A DNA stretch of 64,000 nucleotides from JBBSBY01 sp038205805 (GCA_038205805.1 JBBRBO010000009.1:1-64000); one strand, 5' to 3'; numbered from the stretch's first letter, positions 52,978 through 62,199 are shown. The notes: generated from the letters alone by a model not told the origin. Program-made: numbers and translations.

Positions 52978-55535
52978 GGCGACGTACGGCCGCGAAATCG
53001 CTCGATAAGATACAGCATCGCGGGCAACGTAACGAGCGTCAGCGGCACGGCCGAGAGCATCCCCAACACCATGGCCCAGCCCAGGAACTGCATCGAGTAA
53101 TGTCGCGAGGTGATCATAGCCACAAACCCCGCCATGATGGTAAGGGAAGTTAATACAGCTCTGGGCGTCACTCGGGCCATGGTTGTTTCCACGTTGCTTT
53201 GGTGTTCGTGCAAGCTGCCCATCACCACATGAATGCCGTTATGTATGCTGAACCCAAACACCAGCGGCGCCACGCACACAATGGAAAACGGCAACCCCTT
53301 CCCGGAAACGGCTATGGCGCCCAATGTGATCGCAAAGGACCCGATCATCGGGATCAGACACAACCCAACGCCGAGTGGGTTCGGGAAAATAGCGAAAAAG
53401 ATGAGAGACAGCGCGAAAAACGCATAGAGTCCCAGGCGAAACAGCTCGGATACTAAACTCGAGAGAACGGCTTCCATGGTCTGCCTTGTCCCGGAGAGTT
53501 TCACTTCCGTGGGCATGGCTTTCAGGGCCTTTGTGAGCCGCTGATCCACCCTCTTGAGTTGAGCGGGGTCCGTAATCCGATCAGCGTAGCGTATCTGCGT
53601 AAGAAACCGCCACTTCCCGGCTATCTTTGTGCGGTACCAAGAGCGCTCGAGATCCACTTCAGGGTCCGGTCGGTCGAAATTGCCGGCCGCAAGGTCAGCG
53701 ACAATCCTTCCCGTGCCGTCAAAGGATTTCTTTACAACCGCCGACGCCGACCCCGAGAGATCGCTGCCGCTCAACCACTCGTCGAAGGCGTTTCGCATTA
53801 GTCCCCAGCGATCGGCGATCCGCTTGAGAACCGTTGCGTTCTTTTGGCGAATCGTGTCCGGCGCCAGCATGTACGAAATGGAATCAAAGGAGGCTATGTC
53901 TCTATCTCGCTGCATGAGGTCCTGAATGATCCCATCCAATTGGCGTTGATAACGCAGACCCGACTGGAGATCCTCCACGTCAAAGGACAGGAGCGTCGGC
54001 TGGGCGAAATTGGAATGAAAGCTCTTGGATATCTTATTCGAGACCGCCATTGATTCCATTCCGCCGGCGAGAAACACCTTGAAGAGATCTTTTTCGTACG
54101 TGACCTTTGTGGCGAAAAATGCGCTCACCAAAATGACGAGGATGGAAACCACCGTTATGGCGCCGGGTTTGTGAAGAAAAAGGTGCGCTATACCGCTGAA
54201 CGACATCATGAGTCGCGGGTAAAGTTCGCGTTTGAATCGACTGAGCAGTTTCGCCAGGGCCGGCACGAGAAACAAGGTCGAGATACACGTGAGCGCCAAA
54301 CCCATCGCGCCGAAAAAGCCGAACTGCACCAGGGCTGGTTGACTTGAGAAACACAGACACAAAAATGCGATGATCCCCGTGAGAGCGCCCAGCAACACCG
54401 GCGGCCCTGTGCGCTCGTACGCGAGGAGCATGGCGTCTTTGAACGTAAAGCCCGCGTCCAGCTCTTCGCGGAAGCGCCCCCACAGATGGACGCCGTACTC
54501 CGCGCCCAATCCCATGAGAACGCCCGTGGCGCCCATCACGACAGGGTTTACGTCCGAGTATGCGAGATAGAGAAAGCCGTAGCTCGGTCCAATCCCGGCT
54601 ATAAGTGGGATCATCAAAATCACGGAGGAAATAAAGCTACGATAGATAATGAGGAAAATACCCGAAACGAGCCCAAAGGAAATCAAAAGCAACGAGGCGG
54701 TCTCTTCATCGAAGATAATATCCGACTCATACTGGAAAGCGGCCTTCCCCGTGAGGCTCCATTTTATGTCTTTGGGGTCTCGGACAATCTTCAGTTCGTC
54801 ATTGAGGTCCTTAATCCGCTTAGGTAAAAGCGCTCTGACCTTCTCCACCAGATGCCGCACCTTGAGGATTTCGGACGTGGAGAATTCCGGGGTGACGGCG
54901 ATGAGGAAAAGGTTGGCGTTCGGTCCCGCGATGAGGAGAAACATGTCCCCAACGGACACCGAGCCTACGCGCTTCTCCATGGTCTTTGCCATAAATTGGC
55001 CCATCTCGAGGGGGTCTTCCAGGAGTTGTCGCTGCACGTAGGGATTCTCGGCAAGAAACAACCTGTTGCGGGTTCGTCGAAGCGCGCCTTCAATGCCTTC
55101 AGCCGAGAGCATCTTGCTGATGGTTTCCCGCTCTTCCTGATCCATCGCCGCCAAGAAGTGCTTAACGAAGCGCTCCACCTGCTTGGGGTCCTCGGGATCG
55201 AGCAGTCGATAGCGCACTCGCCGCACGCCCTCTATTCGCTTGACCGCCTCGGCGATCCCCTGTATGAAGGGCAACCGTCTTTCTCCAGGCGGTTCGGGGA
55301 ACTCCAGCACGATAATGAGCGAATCCTGTTCGCCGAAGCGTTCCGTGTTTTCTTTCGTGAGATTGATGACGGGATTGGCTTCCCCTACACCGGCCATGAG
55401 ATTCGTACTCACCACGATGTGGGGCATGGAAGCAAAGCCCGCGATGGAGAGGAGCAAGAAGAAGAGTATGACCCATAAAGGGCGCCTAAGCGAGAGAGCG
55501 ACGATGCCCCTGAGAATAGCCGTGAGCGGTTTCAT
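52962..55535 (-). CDS. RND superfamily (MMPL-type) exporter
   Basis: 857-residue inner-membrane transporter with the duplicated RND layout: helix 1 (about residues 18-38), a large periplasmic domain, a block of five helices (about 285-440) containing the GLGAEYGVHLWGRFREELD segment with acidic residue, helix 7 (about 465-485), a second periplasmic domain and a final helix block (about 700-845) with FGFSIHNGIHVVMGSL. The group includes HpnN- and MmpL-like lipid or hopanoid exporters driven by proton flow. The substrate is unknown. The last codons and the stop fall within element R12. Confidence 0.88.
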   Translation of the reverse strand: MKPLTAILRGIVALSLRRPLWVILFFLLLSIAGFASMPHIVVSTNLMAGVGEANPVINLTKENTERFGEQDSLIIVLEFPEPPGERRLPFIQGIAEAVKRIEGVRRVRYRLLDPEDPKQVERFVKHFLAAMDQEERETISKMLSAEGIEGALRRTRNRLFLAENPYVQRQLLEDPLEMGQFMAKTMEKRVGSVSVGDMFLLIAGPNANLFLIAVTPEFSTSEILKVRHLVEKVRALLPKRIKDLNDELKIVRDPKDIKWSLTGKAAFQYESDIIFDEETASLLLISFGLVSGIFLIIYRSFISSVILMIPLIAGIGPSYGFLYLAYSDVNPVVMGATGVLMGLGAEYGVHLWGRFREELDAGFTFKDAMLLAYERTGPPVLLGALTGIIAFLCLCFSSQPALVQFGFFGAMGLALTCISTLFLVPALAKLLSRFKRELYPRLMMSFSGIAHLFLHKPGAITVVSILVILVSAFFATKVTYEKDLFKVFLAGGMESMAVSNKISKSFHSNFAQPTLLSFDVEDLQSGLRYQRQLDGIIQDLMQRDRDIASFDSISYMLAPDTIRQKNATVLKRIADRWGLMRNAFDEWLSGSDLSGSASAVVKKSFDGTGRIVADLAAGNFDRPDPEVDLERSWYRTKIAGKWRFLTQIRYADRITDPAQLKRVDQRLTKALKAMPTEVKLSGTRQTMEAVLSSLVSELFRLGLYAFFALSLIFFAIFPNPLGVGLCLIPMIGSFAITLGAIAVSGKGLPFSIVCVAPLVFGFSIHNGIHVVMGSLHEHQSNVETTMARVTPRAVLTSLTIMAGFVAMITSRHYSMQFLGWAMVLGMLSAVPLTLVTLPAMLYLIERFRGRTSPDTNV

Positions 55536-55736
55536 GGATTTAGACGAGGGGTCCTTTTGGAGAACGAGCCGAACATGGATAGGCCGCCGTGCGACCCGCT
55601 TGATGATTCACGCCGCTCATGAAGGTTAGGATGCGGAGCGAACCTGCATACGGTGGAACAAAGGCGGTCGGTGAACCGCCGTTGTGTCCAATGGATGAAA
55701 GCTGCGAGTCACCGTGCCGGCGCCGCCGACCCCGGA

Positions 55737-56012
55737 TTACTTAGGCTCGATGGGTTTGTTGTCGGGCGTTGTAGACGCCGGTTGCACGTGGGTGGTCGCG
55801 GACGCTTGCGGCTTAGGGGGTTCGGCGCCCGGTGTTGGCGGAGTCGTGGTCACCTGGGGGGTGGCCGTCTGAGACTCGTCTTCGCCGTCCATTGCGGTTT
55901 TGAAGGTTTTTATGCCTTTGCCTAAACCGCCCATTATTTCCGGGATGCGCTTGGCTCCGAAAACAAACACGACGATCAGCAAAATGAGAATGAGTTCAGT
56001 AGGGTTAAACAT
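55737..56012 (-). CDS. tatA: Twin-arginine translocase subunit TatA/TatE
   Basis: 91-residue protein with the TatA architecture: one N-terminal membrane helix (about residues 5-20, TELILILLIVVFVFGAK), hinge and amphipathic helix with the motif FGAKRIPEIMGGLGKG, then a Pro/Thr-rich soluble tail. TatA oligomers form the passage for folded, twin-arginine-signal proteins. GGGAGG stands five bases before the ATG. No tatB or tatC is adjacent. It lies after the RND gene's 5' side on the same strand order. Confidence 0.93.
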   Translation of the reverse strand: MFNPTELILILLIVVFVFGAKRIPEIMGGLGKGIKTFKTAMDGEDESQTATPQVTTTPPTPGAEPPKPQASATTHVQPASTTPDNKPIEPK

Positions 56013-56243
56013 TCAGTCCTCCCGGAGAGGCGCCGGCGGCGCGAACGTAATTTCGTGTGTAAGTGAGTCCAGTGGGCGCCGGTTGAGCGATCTACGCATC
56101 AAGAGCGCCTTCTCTGTAAGATAATCATTCACCGCGTTGCAGGGGCTCTACGTCCGGGGAACAGTTACCATGTAAGACGTATAGTTTACCATTGGGAGCG
56201 CTTTCGGGCAAGAGCGCCGCAATGACTTTCCACTCATTGTCGA

Positions 56244-56927
56244 TCAAATTTTCAGGATTTTGGGATGTTTCGAGAGATATACAATACGGGCGAAGGCTCC
56301 GACGCCTACGAGGACTCCCAGGACAAATAAGGGCCAGTTGAACGGCTTTGGAAAGCCGCCGGCCATGATGTCGGCGTAATCCCAACAAAAGGCCGTAATG
56401 ACAATGAGTCCGCCAAGGACGAGCACGGCCCAATCTTGAGGCTTCGGTTGCAAAGGTCGGCCCGCTCCTTCGTGATAGAGGACGCTGATTCCGGCGCCGA
56501 TCATGATGAGCGAAACAATTACGGGCGCAATAACGGGGGCTGTCCAGGGCACGGGTAAAAGAAAAAGTAAATCCCAATCGAAGAAGCCTACGGGCCAATC
56601 AATAAACAATTTCAACCAAATGTAATAAAAAAGATCCCATACCCCGAACGCAATGACAAAGTGAGCCCACGATTCTCGGATATTCCGGCCTACTCCCATG
56701 CCCCACGCCGCGAGCATAACGAGCGTAGACACTTCTCGCCCCAGCTCGATGAACAACCGCCGATAATGCTCAGGCCCCATTTGCCTGATTAACTCGACGG
56801 TAAGGGTCGGGAAGTGAAAGCCCCCTGAGGAAAGCGGGTAATATACTGCGCGAAGATACTCGACGACGGCCGCTTCCACAAAGGCAAAGGCAATGGCAAA
56901 GAGAATAGTTGCCGGGAGTTGTTTCAC
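56244..56927 (-). CDS. Hypothetical integral membrane protein
   Basis: 227-residue protein with about six hydrophobic helices (around residues 5-25, 65-80, 88-108, 122-150, 165-185, 195-215) and short charged loops. WAHFVIAFGVWDLFYYIWLKLFIDWP is notably aromatic. I recognise no family. It starts at GTG just 3 bp after the stop of the small Cys protein upstream, so the two form an operon. Confidence 0.7.
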   Translation of the reverse strand: MKQLPATILFAIAFAFVEAAVVEYLRAVYYPLSSGGFHFPTLTVELIRQMGPEHYRRLFIELGREVSTLVMLAAWGMGVGRNIRESWAHFVIAFGVWDLFYYIWLKLFIDWPVGFFDWDLLFLLPVPWTAPVIAPVIVSLIMIGAGISVLYHEGAGRPLQPKPQDWAVLVLGGLIVITAFCWDYADIMAGGFPKPFNWPLFVLGVLVGVGAFARIVYLSKHPKILKI

Positions 56928-56930
56928 GGC

Positions 56931-57146
56931 CTACCAGAACTCGTCGATACCTGCCGATTGCTCGTAAAATCTCGTTCTGGTGTACGCCGCACATTGGAGG
57001 CAGGAGAAATCGGCCCATCGACTCTTCAGCGCTATGTTGAGACAACCACCGTAATTGTCGCAATCAACACGTCTGTAGGGACGCTCCGATTCTCTATTCC
57101 CCTTAATCAACACAGGACTTGGTTCAATAGCTTTCGCACAACCCAT
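56931..57146 (-). CDS. Small cysteine-containing protein
   Basis: 71-residue protein. The second half, RRVDCDNYGGCLNIALKSRW then ADFSCLQCAAY, has four cysteines spaced C-x5-C-x13-C-x2-C. I have seen this pattern in short zinc-ribbon-like proteins of deltaproteobacteria, but cannot name a characterised family. A GGGAG lies somewhat far upstream of the ATG. Its stop lies 3 bp before the GTG of the membrane protein gene, which supports it as real. Confidence 0.5.
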   Translation of the reverse strand: MGCAKAIEPSPVLIKGNRESERPYRRVDCDNYGGCLNIALKSRWADFSCLQCAAYTRTRFYEQSAGIDEFW

Positions 57147-57780
57147 CCGATTCCAGATCTCCCCTCGTGTTTAGGATAGCAGCCGCACTGAGAAACGACT
57201 GGGAAATTCTGTGCGTTCATACCTCGGTGGACCTAATCAGTCCAAAAACATGGCCGGAGCCGAACAAAACTACAATAAACACCTAAGAGCGCTGAACAAA
57301 AAAGCTAATCGCCCTGATCCCTCAGGATACGGTTGTTTAAACTGCTAACAGGGCAATGTCAAGCCAAAATCCCTCGAAAGGATTAAAATTGCAGTATGAT
57401 TATTGAACACGCTCATAGCGGAATTGTCAAGACCTGGGAAAAGAGACAGGTTCTTCAAGGCGGTTTTTCCTGTATGGAAGGCGTACAATCCGCATGCGCC
57501 CGGAAGAGAGAAGCCGCGTTGCGGAAAGTAAGGAAAGGAAGACGGCCGGCGGAGCGGGTTCGGGTTGTGTGAGGATGCGGTGTTCCGTAGGAGAAATGAG
57601 CCATAGGCGCTCATGCGGGGAGGCCGCCGTCTCAAGCCCCGTGAACCACTATGAAAAGCGCTCATCAACACAGAGAGCGCTTCATGCGATTGGACTGGAC
57701 ACCTCATGAGGAAACAGCTATAACATCCCGTCATGCAAACACTGTTTCGCTAGTACGCCGTTACGCTGCAAAAAGGAATA
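57147..57780. other. Intergenic stretch with a remnant of an S-family repeat
   Basis: No gene supported. Around 57595-57655, GAGCCATAGGCGCTCAT and GCCGTCTCAAGCCCCGTGAAC match the right end of family S; the left part (from about 57485) is GC-rich but unmatched. A TTGGTTCAATAGCTTTC motif near 57115-57131 is shared with 2116-2132. Confidence 0.4.
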
Positions 57781-57784
57781 CATC

Positions 57785-58405
57785 ATGGTTGAGCATTTAG
57801 CCCATTACTTCACGGAAGCAATTAATCAAGGCGGATATTGGGGCGCAGGCTTCCTCATGGTGCTGGAGAGCATGGTAGCTCCGGTGCCCAGCGAATTGGT
57901 CATGCCCTTTGTCGGATTCTTAGTTCAGGAGGGGCGGTTTTCGCTTCATTGGGCGATCTTGGCTACATCTTTGGGGTCACTCATCGGCTCTTTGCTTTCC
58001 TATTACGCCGGTTACTACGGGGGAAGGCCGTTTGTCCTCAAGGTCGGCAGGTATTTTCTTTTAAATCGCGAGCATCTCGAATTTACCGAAAATTGGTTTG
58101 CGCGGCACGGTTCATGGACGGTGTTCGTGAGCAGGTTCATCCCCGTGGTGCGTCATCTCATTTCTATTCCTGCGGGGATGGGCAAGATGCGACTGCTTCC
58201 TTTTTGCCTTTACACCATTGTCGGCGCCACAATGTGGAATACGTTTCTCCTAGCGTGCGGATATTATCTTAAATCGCGATGGACGGAAGTGGAGAAATAC
58301 ACCAAAGAGCTGGACATTGCCGTGCTGATTATCCTTATTCTTGCAGCCGTGTGGTTTGTGCTTACCCATTTCAAGCGATCACGCCGCGCCGACCAATCCG
58401 CGTAA
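57785..58405 (+). CDS. DedA family inner-membrane protein
   Basis: 206-residue SNARE-associated/DedA protein: GAGFLMVLESMVAPVPSELVMPFVGFLVQEG, GSLIGSLLSYYAGYYGGRP, and FVSRFIPVVRHLISIPAGMGKM with the conserved Arg and Gly. Members act as lipid (undecaprenyl- or phospholipid) scramblases or transporters and support envelope homeostasis. Four to five membrane segments. AAGGA stands before the ATG. An S repeat begins nine bases after the stop. Confidence 0.92.
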   Translation: MVEHLAHYFTEAINQGGYWGAGFLMVLESMVAPVPSELVMPFVGFLVQEGRFSLHWAILATSLGSLIGSLLSYYAGYYGGRPFVLKVGRYFLLNREHLEFTENWFARHGSWTVFVSRFIPVVRHLISIPAGMGKMRLLPFCLYTIVGATMWNTFLLACGYYLKSRWTEVEKYTKELDIAVLIILILAAVWFVLTHFKRSRRADQSA

Positions 58406-58413
58406 AATGAATA

Positions 58414-58537
58414 GTAACCGTTCACCAGGAACAGGACAACTATCTGTAATTACATATGGGGAGGTCCGGAGGAAAGATGAGTCTCCCCTCCGGCTTTCAC
58501 CGGACGAAGAGCCGCCTCAAGCCCGGTGAACGATTAC
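58414..58537 (+). repeat. S-family repeat, reference copy
   Basis: Left end GTAACCGTTCACC (58414-58426), right end GGTGAACGATTAC (58525-58537). The interior holds TCCGGAGGAAAGATGAG, CTCCCCTCCGG, ACCGGACG and AGAGCCGCCTCAAGCCC. TCCGGAGG and CCTCCGG can pair, giving a stem inside the element. R13 starts within a few bases, so two repeat families abut. Confidence 0.8.
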
Positions 58538-58540
58538 AAT

Positions 58541-58592
58541 GAATATTGGGGAGGACTTTCTTGAAAGAAGCTTCTCCCCAATTCTTATTCTT
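58541..58592 (-). repeat. R-family repeat, truncated copy R13 (hairpin B only)
   Basis: TTGGGGAGGACTTTCTTGAA with GAAGCTTCTCCCCAA forms hairpin B at 58545-58581. It sits between converging genes (DedA and the 58609 gene) and could end both transcripts. Confidence 0.75.
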
Positions 58593-58608
58593 TTATTTCA
58601 CGTCGGCG

Positions 58609-59088
58609 TTAGATAATGTTTTCGGCGCCTTCGGCTTCGGTGAATTCATCGTCTTCAAAGCCTGGTTGTCGTCTGAAGAGTCCTTTGATTCGGAGATGTT
58701 GGAGGCGTCGTTTCACAGCCACACGGTTTCGGTCGGGGAGGGCCTTTTCAGGTTCCGGGGTGTTGTTGCATTCACAGGTGAGCGCAATGAGGTCTTCTCT
58801 GAGCGTCCAAGCTTGTGGATCCTGAGAGCGCTTTAAGGATAGGAGAATCTTGAGTTCGTCATACGTGAATTGCTTGATGAGGGCATGGCTTTGCGCAATG
58901 GCGGCGACTCGGTTCGTCATGACGCAGACCGTTTCATCCATCGTGGGTTCACACGTTTCGGTCAGGTCACCGGACTCAGGAATAATCGCTGCCGTGAGGT
59001 CCTGTTCTTGAGGATCGGCCGGGGGCGTTTCAGCCGTCGCTTGCCGCTTCTGCCCACGTTTTGCCCTGGTTGGTTGTTTTTCAGGCAC
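58609..59088 (-). CDS. Hypothetical protein with possible C-terminal winged helix
   Basis: 159-residue protein. I chose the GTG at 59088 because GGAAGGG lies six bases upstream; the frame is open to a TTG at 59256 with no ribosome site. The N-terminal third is basic and Pro/Gln-rich. About residues 60-145 are helical, VMTNRVAAIAQSHALIKQF followed by LKILLSLKRSQDPQAW and VKRRLQHLRIKGLF, a pattern compatible with a winged helix. The tail is acidic. No family recognised. Its stop is next to R13. Confidence 0.55.
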   Translation of the reverse strand: MPEKQPTRAKRGQKRQATAETPPADPQEQDLTAAIIPESGDLTETCEPTMDETVCVMTNRVAAIAQSHALIKQFTYDELKILLSLKRSQDPQAWTLREDLIALTCECNNTPEPEKALPDRNRVAVKRRLQHLRIKGLFRRQPGFEDDEFTEAEGAENII

Positions 59089-59357
59089 AGTAATCCCTTC
59101 CGTGTTGGTCAAGTCCTGTCGGCGTTGGGGCGTCACTGCGTCGGTTACAGGCGCATTCAGCCGCAATCTCAAGTACGTCCTTTGATCCCAATACGAGATC
59201 AATGGCCGCGTTTCCCTTAGCGTACCTTCGGAACGATCACTGCTTCGCCGTGGCAAAGGGCGATCCGAACTTCTCTGAGGGGCTTCTCATTACGGGCCAT
59301 ACCGAAATAAAGACTTGGAATTGTGAATTTGAAGTCCGCAGGGGCGGACCCCGCCGA

Positions 59358-59933
59358 TTACCATAAGGTTTTGTTGCGAGTTCTTCGTTGAGGCAATGTG
59401 TCGGCGACCGTAGTCTCACTCAGTGAGTGGGCGGTCGCCTGATATGCGTTTCTCTGGAGATTCGCAGCGCTGTTCGTGGAACCGGCGCCGCTTTGGACGT
59501 GCTTCGGCGTAGCATGAACCGCTTTCCTTTGAGGCGTCGAGGGTTGGCCGGTAGTCCGTGTCACACGAGGGACATTGGGCGCCGCCGCCGGTGTTCGCGT
59601 CTGCGCGCCGGAAGCCGCTCCCTGTATGGGAGCCCCTTGATACGCCTGCTGCGGCGCAGACGGTTGCTGTTGCGCTGGAGCTTGAGCGGGGGCTTGTCCC
59701 GAATATCCGGAATATGAGTTCACATCATACGTATAGCCGTCGCCTTCAGATCGCCATTGTCCATTTTGCGGAACAAATGGTTGTTGCGGCTGCTGATACG
59801 CTCCATTATTGAAATAACTTGGGCCTTCGTTCCAGAAGACGTCGGTCCCGCATCAGCCGGCTGATGCGTTTGGAGGACCAATGACCGCGCATAGTGTTAT
59901 ACAAATGATAAGCGCTCTTACGTAAAAAGCCAT
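59358..59933 (-). CDS. Secreted Gln/Pro-rich protein interrupted by one in-frame TGA
   Basis: From ATG at 59933 (GAGG nine bases upstream) the frame reads a signal peptide (MAFYVRALIICITLC to NASAG), then TGA at 59853-59855, then CGTDVFWNEGPSYFNNG and a Gln/Ala/Pro/Thr-rich body to a stop at 59358, with no other interruption: 191 codons counting the TGA. Right after the TGA, CTTC/GAAG pairs around loop TGGAAC inside a GGG/CCC stem (59821-59849), at a distance compatible with a bacterial SECIS element. Either selenocysteine inserts at residue 27 or the gene is newly inactivated. Without read-through only the part from about 59723 would be translated, lacking a signal peptide. Confidence 0.5.
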
Positions 59934-60221
59934 TCTTTCCATACCTCATGCAATCCGGAACGCCGCCGGCCTGGTTTGGCGTTCAATCGCCCATTCCACT
60001 GGTGAAGGCGCTCGAAGCGTCTTTTTGCCGAAGGTTTCAATGACTGCGGAACCTTCGGGTCGGCGTCGCGGAAATTCCTTCACTCTTTAGGATTCTAACC
60101 CCACGTTTTCATTTTGTCATTAACTTTTATTTACCGGAGCCATTAACGATTCCGGGCGGCCACTCTATCCAGGGTAACGTTTACGGTTCATACACGGCGC
60201 AGACGCGGCCACAAAACGCTC

Positions 60222-61466
60222 TCAAGCCTTCTCTTGTTTAATCCTGAAGTAGCGGCGTTTCCCCACCTGGAGCGTCTGTTCCGACGCGGTGAGTCCTATC
60301 TCGTGAGCGGGGTCCGTGACCTTGGCGCCCTCGATCTTGACTCCCCCATGTGTAATCAAGCGTCTAGCCTCTGAAGAGGAAACGCCCGCCGTTGCGGCCA
60401 CAAGCTCCTGAATGGAAAGGGCCGGTTTGTGGAAAACACGCAAAGGGATGGATTCCGGGGCTTCTTTTCGTTGAACCACTCGCTCGAAGTGGTCTTCGCC
60501 GATCTTGGCCGCGGCCTCGTTGTGGTACTCCGTCACGATGGCGCGAGCGAGCCCTTTCTTTATCCCCATGGGATGGAGAGGATCATTGTTATCCTGATGC
60601 TCGGCCATGTTCACGAGGGCGTCCCGATATTGAGTGATGAGCGCCGGGTCCACATCCGTGAGCAAGGTAAAGTATTTGATAACCAGATTGTCTTGGATGG
60701 ACATGGTTTTGCCGAACATATCTTCGGGTGTGTCGTCAACCGCAATGTAATTGCGCTCGGTCTTGCTCATTTTCTTTGCGCCGTCCAGGCCTTCGATAAG
60801 CGGCGTCATTATAACAATTTGGGGAGGTTGCCCATGCTGGCTCTGAAGATCGCGTCCGGCCAAGAGATTGAATTTCTGATCTGTGCCGCCCAGCTCCACA
60901 TCGCATTCCAAGGCTACGGAATCATATCCCTGCATGAGGGGGTACAAGAATTCGGTGATGGAGATTGGGTTTCCGTCTTTGAACCGTTTGTCGAAGTCGT
61001 TGCGCTCGAGCATCCTGGCCACGGTGGACCTGTACGCGAGATCCAGGCAATCCGCAAAATTCATGGAATCGAACCACTCGCCGTTACTACGGAGTTCCGT
61101 CTTTTCAGGATCAAGGATCTTGAAGACCTGCTCACGAAAGCTCTTGGCGTGTTCCCACACTTGTTCTTTGGTGAGTCGCATACGCGCCTCGTTGCGCTCG
61201 GTGGGGTCGCCGATACGGGCGGTGAAATCCCCAACCAGAAAAATCGCCGTATGACCAAGGTCCTGGAAGTGCTTGAGTTTGCGAATAGTCACCATGTGAC
61301 CCAGATGGATGTCCGAGGCGGTGGGATCCACTCCCAGCTTTACGCGAAGAGGGCGGCCCTTGGCTGCGGCTTCGGCGATGCGCCGTCGCATCTCTTCTTC
61401 ATGGATGATTTCTTCCACCCCGCGCATGATCTTCTGCATCTGCACGTCTATATCCGACGGATTCAT
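60222..61466 (-). CDS. tyrS: Tyrosyl-tRNA synthetase
   Basis: 414-residue class I synthetase charging tRNA-Tyr. ATP-binding HIGH-type motif HLGH at residues 54-57, KMSKT at 232-236, tyrosine-pocket residues in YPLMQGYDSVAL, and a C-terminal S4 RNA-binding domain (about 350-410, SIQELVAATAGVSSSEARRLI). The length and the HLGH form fit the TyrRS type 2 (TyrZ-like) subgroup. AAGGTG precedes the ATG. A 371-codon ORF on the opposite strand is a shadow. Confidence 0.96.
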   Translation of the reverse strand: MNPSDIDVQMQKIMRGVEEIIHEEEMRRRIAEAAAKGRPLRVKLGVDPTASDIHLGHMVTIRKLKHFQDLGHTAIFLVGDFTARIGDPTERNEARMRLTKEQVWEHAKSFREQVFKILDPEKTELRSNGEWFDSMNFADCLDLAYRSTVARMLERNDFDKRFKDGNPISITEFLYPLMQGYDSVALECDVELGGTDQKFNLLAGRDLQSQHGQPPQIVIMTPLIEGLDGAKKMSKTERNYIAVDDTPEDMFGKTMSIQDNLVIKYFTLLTDVDPALITQYRDALVNMAEHQDNNDPLHPMGIKKGLARAIVTEYHNEAAAKIGEDHFERVVQRKEAPESIPLRVFHKPALSIQELVAATAGVSSSEARRLITHGGVKIEGAKVTDPAHEIGLTASEQTLQVGKRRYFRIKQEKA

Positions 61467-61704
61467 ACTGCACCTTTCGTAATTCTTAACGGTTCGCTAA
61501 GCTACGGCGGACTTACGCCGGCCGCCGCAAATCCTGAAGTGTAGCTCGAAACGGCCGGATTTTCAAATCATTGCAGGCATTCTCGGTAAGCATTCAGTTA
61601 CTAGCGGCAAATCGCGGTTGCTGTTTAAGTATATTAGATAGTTACAGTATCGCTCCCGCACGTAACTGAAGGGTTACCATTCTCGGCGCCGACGGTCTGT
61701 GAGC

Positions 61705-62121
61705 TTAGGGCCGGTCCTCGAGAAAATCCGTCAGAATGCGGCTAAGCGCCTGCTGGTCACGCATACGACACGTCCAGATGACGAGGACCTTCCAGCCCAT
61801 TTGCTCGAGCGCGGCAATGTTGGTCTTGTGTCGCTCGATGTTGGCCGAGAGCTTCCTATCCCAGAACTCTCGGTTGCTGGTTGGGCGAGCGGCCCGAGGG
61901 CACCCCTCGTGACCATGCCAAAAGCACCCGTGTACGAAGATAACCTTGCGCAACTTGGGGAGAGTAATATCCGGATTCCCCGGCAGATCCTTCCGGTCAA
62001 GCCTGAAACGACGACCCATCTTATGGAGCAAAGAGCGCACGACAAGTTCCGGTCGGGTATTTTTGCTCTTTACTCGAGCCATAAGGGCGCTGCGCTTTTC
62101 AGGCGTGAAGACGTCAGTCAA
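61705..62121 (-). CDS. vsr: Very short patch repair (Vsr) endonuclease
   Basis: 138-residue DNA mismatch endonuclease that nicks 5' of T in T:G mismatches created by deamination of 5-methylcytosine. Typical stretches: DVFTPEKRSALMARVKSKNT, RRFRLDRKDLPGNPDITLPK with the catalytic Asp, VIFVHGCFWHGHEGC with His/Cys residues (zinc site), and FWDRKLSANIERHKTN. I chose the TTG at 62121, which has AGGTG six bases upstream; the ORF opens at GTG 62130. Vsr normally partners a cytosine methyltransferase; none is visible in the window. Confidence 0.9.
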   Translation of the reverse strand: MTDVFTPEKRSALMARVKSKNTRPELVVRSLLHKMGRRFRLDRKDLPGNPDITLPKLRKVIFVHGCFWHGHEGCPRAARPTSNREFWDRKLSANIERHKTNIAALEQMGWKVLVIWTCRMRDQQALSRILTDFLEDRP

Positions 62122-62199
62122 AAAGAACACCTGAGAAGCGGTCGAGGGTATGCCGATTGGTTAGCATAGGAGTAAAATTCGGCAATAGATTTCCTGTAA

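Noticed and set aside
60429..61544. 371-codon ORF antisense to tyrS
   Set aside because: Shadow frame of a well-supported gene, no ribosome site and no family resemblance.
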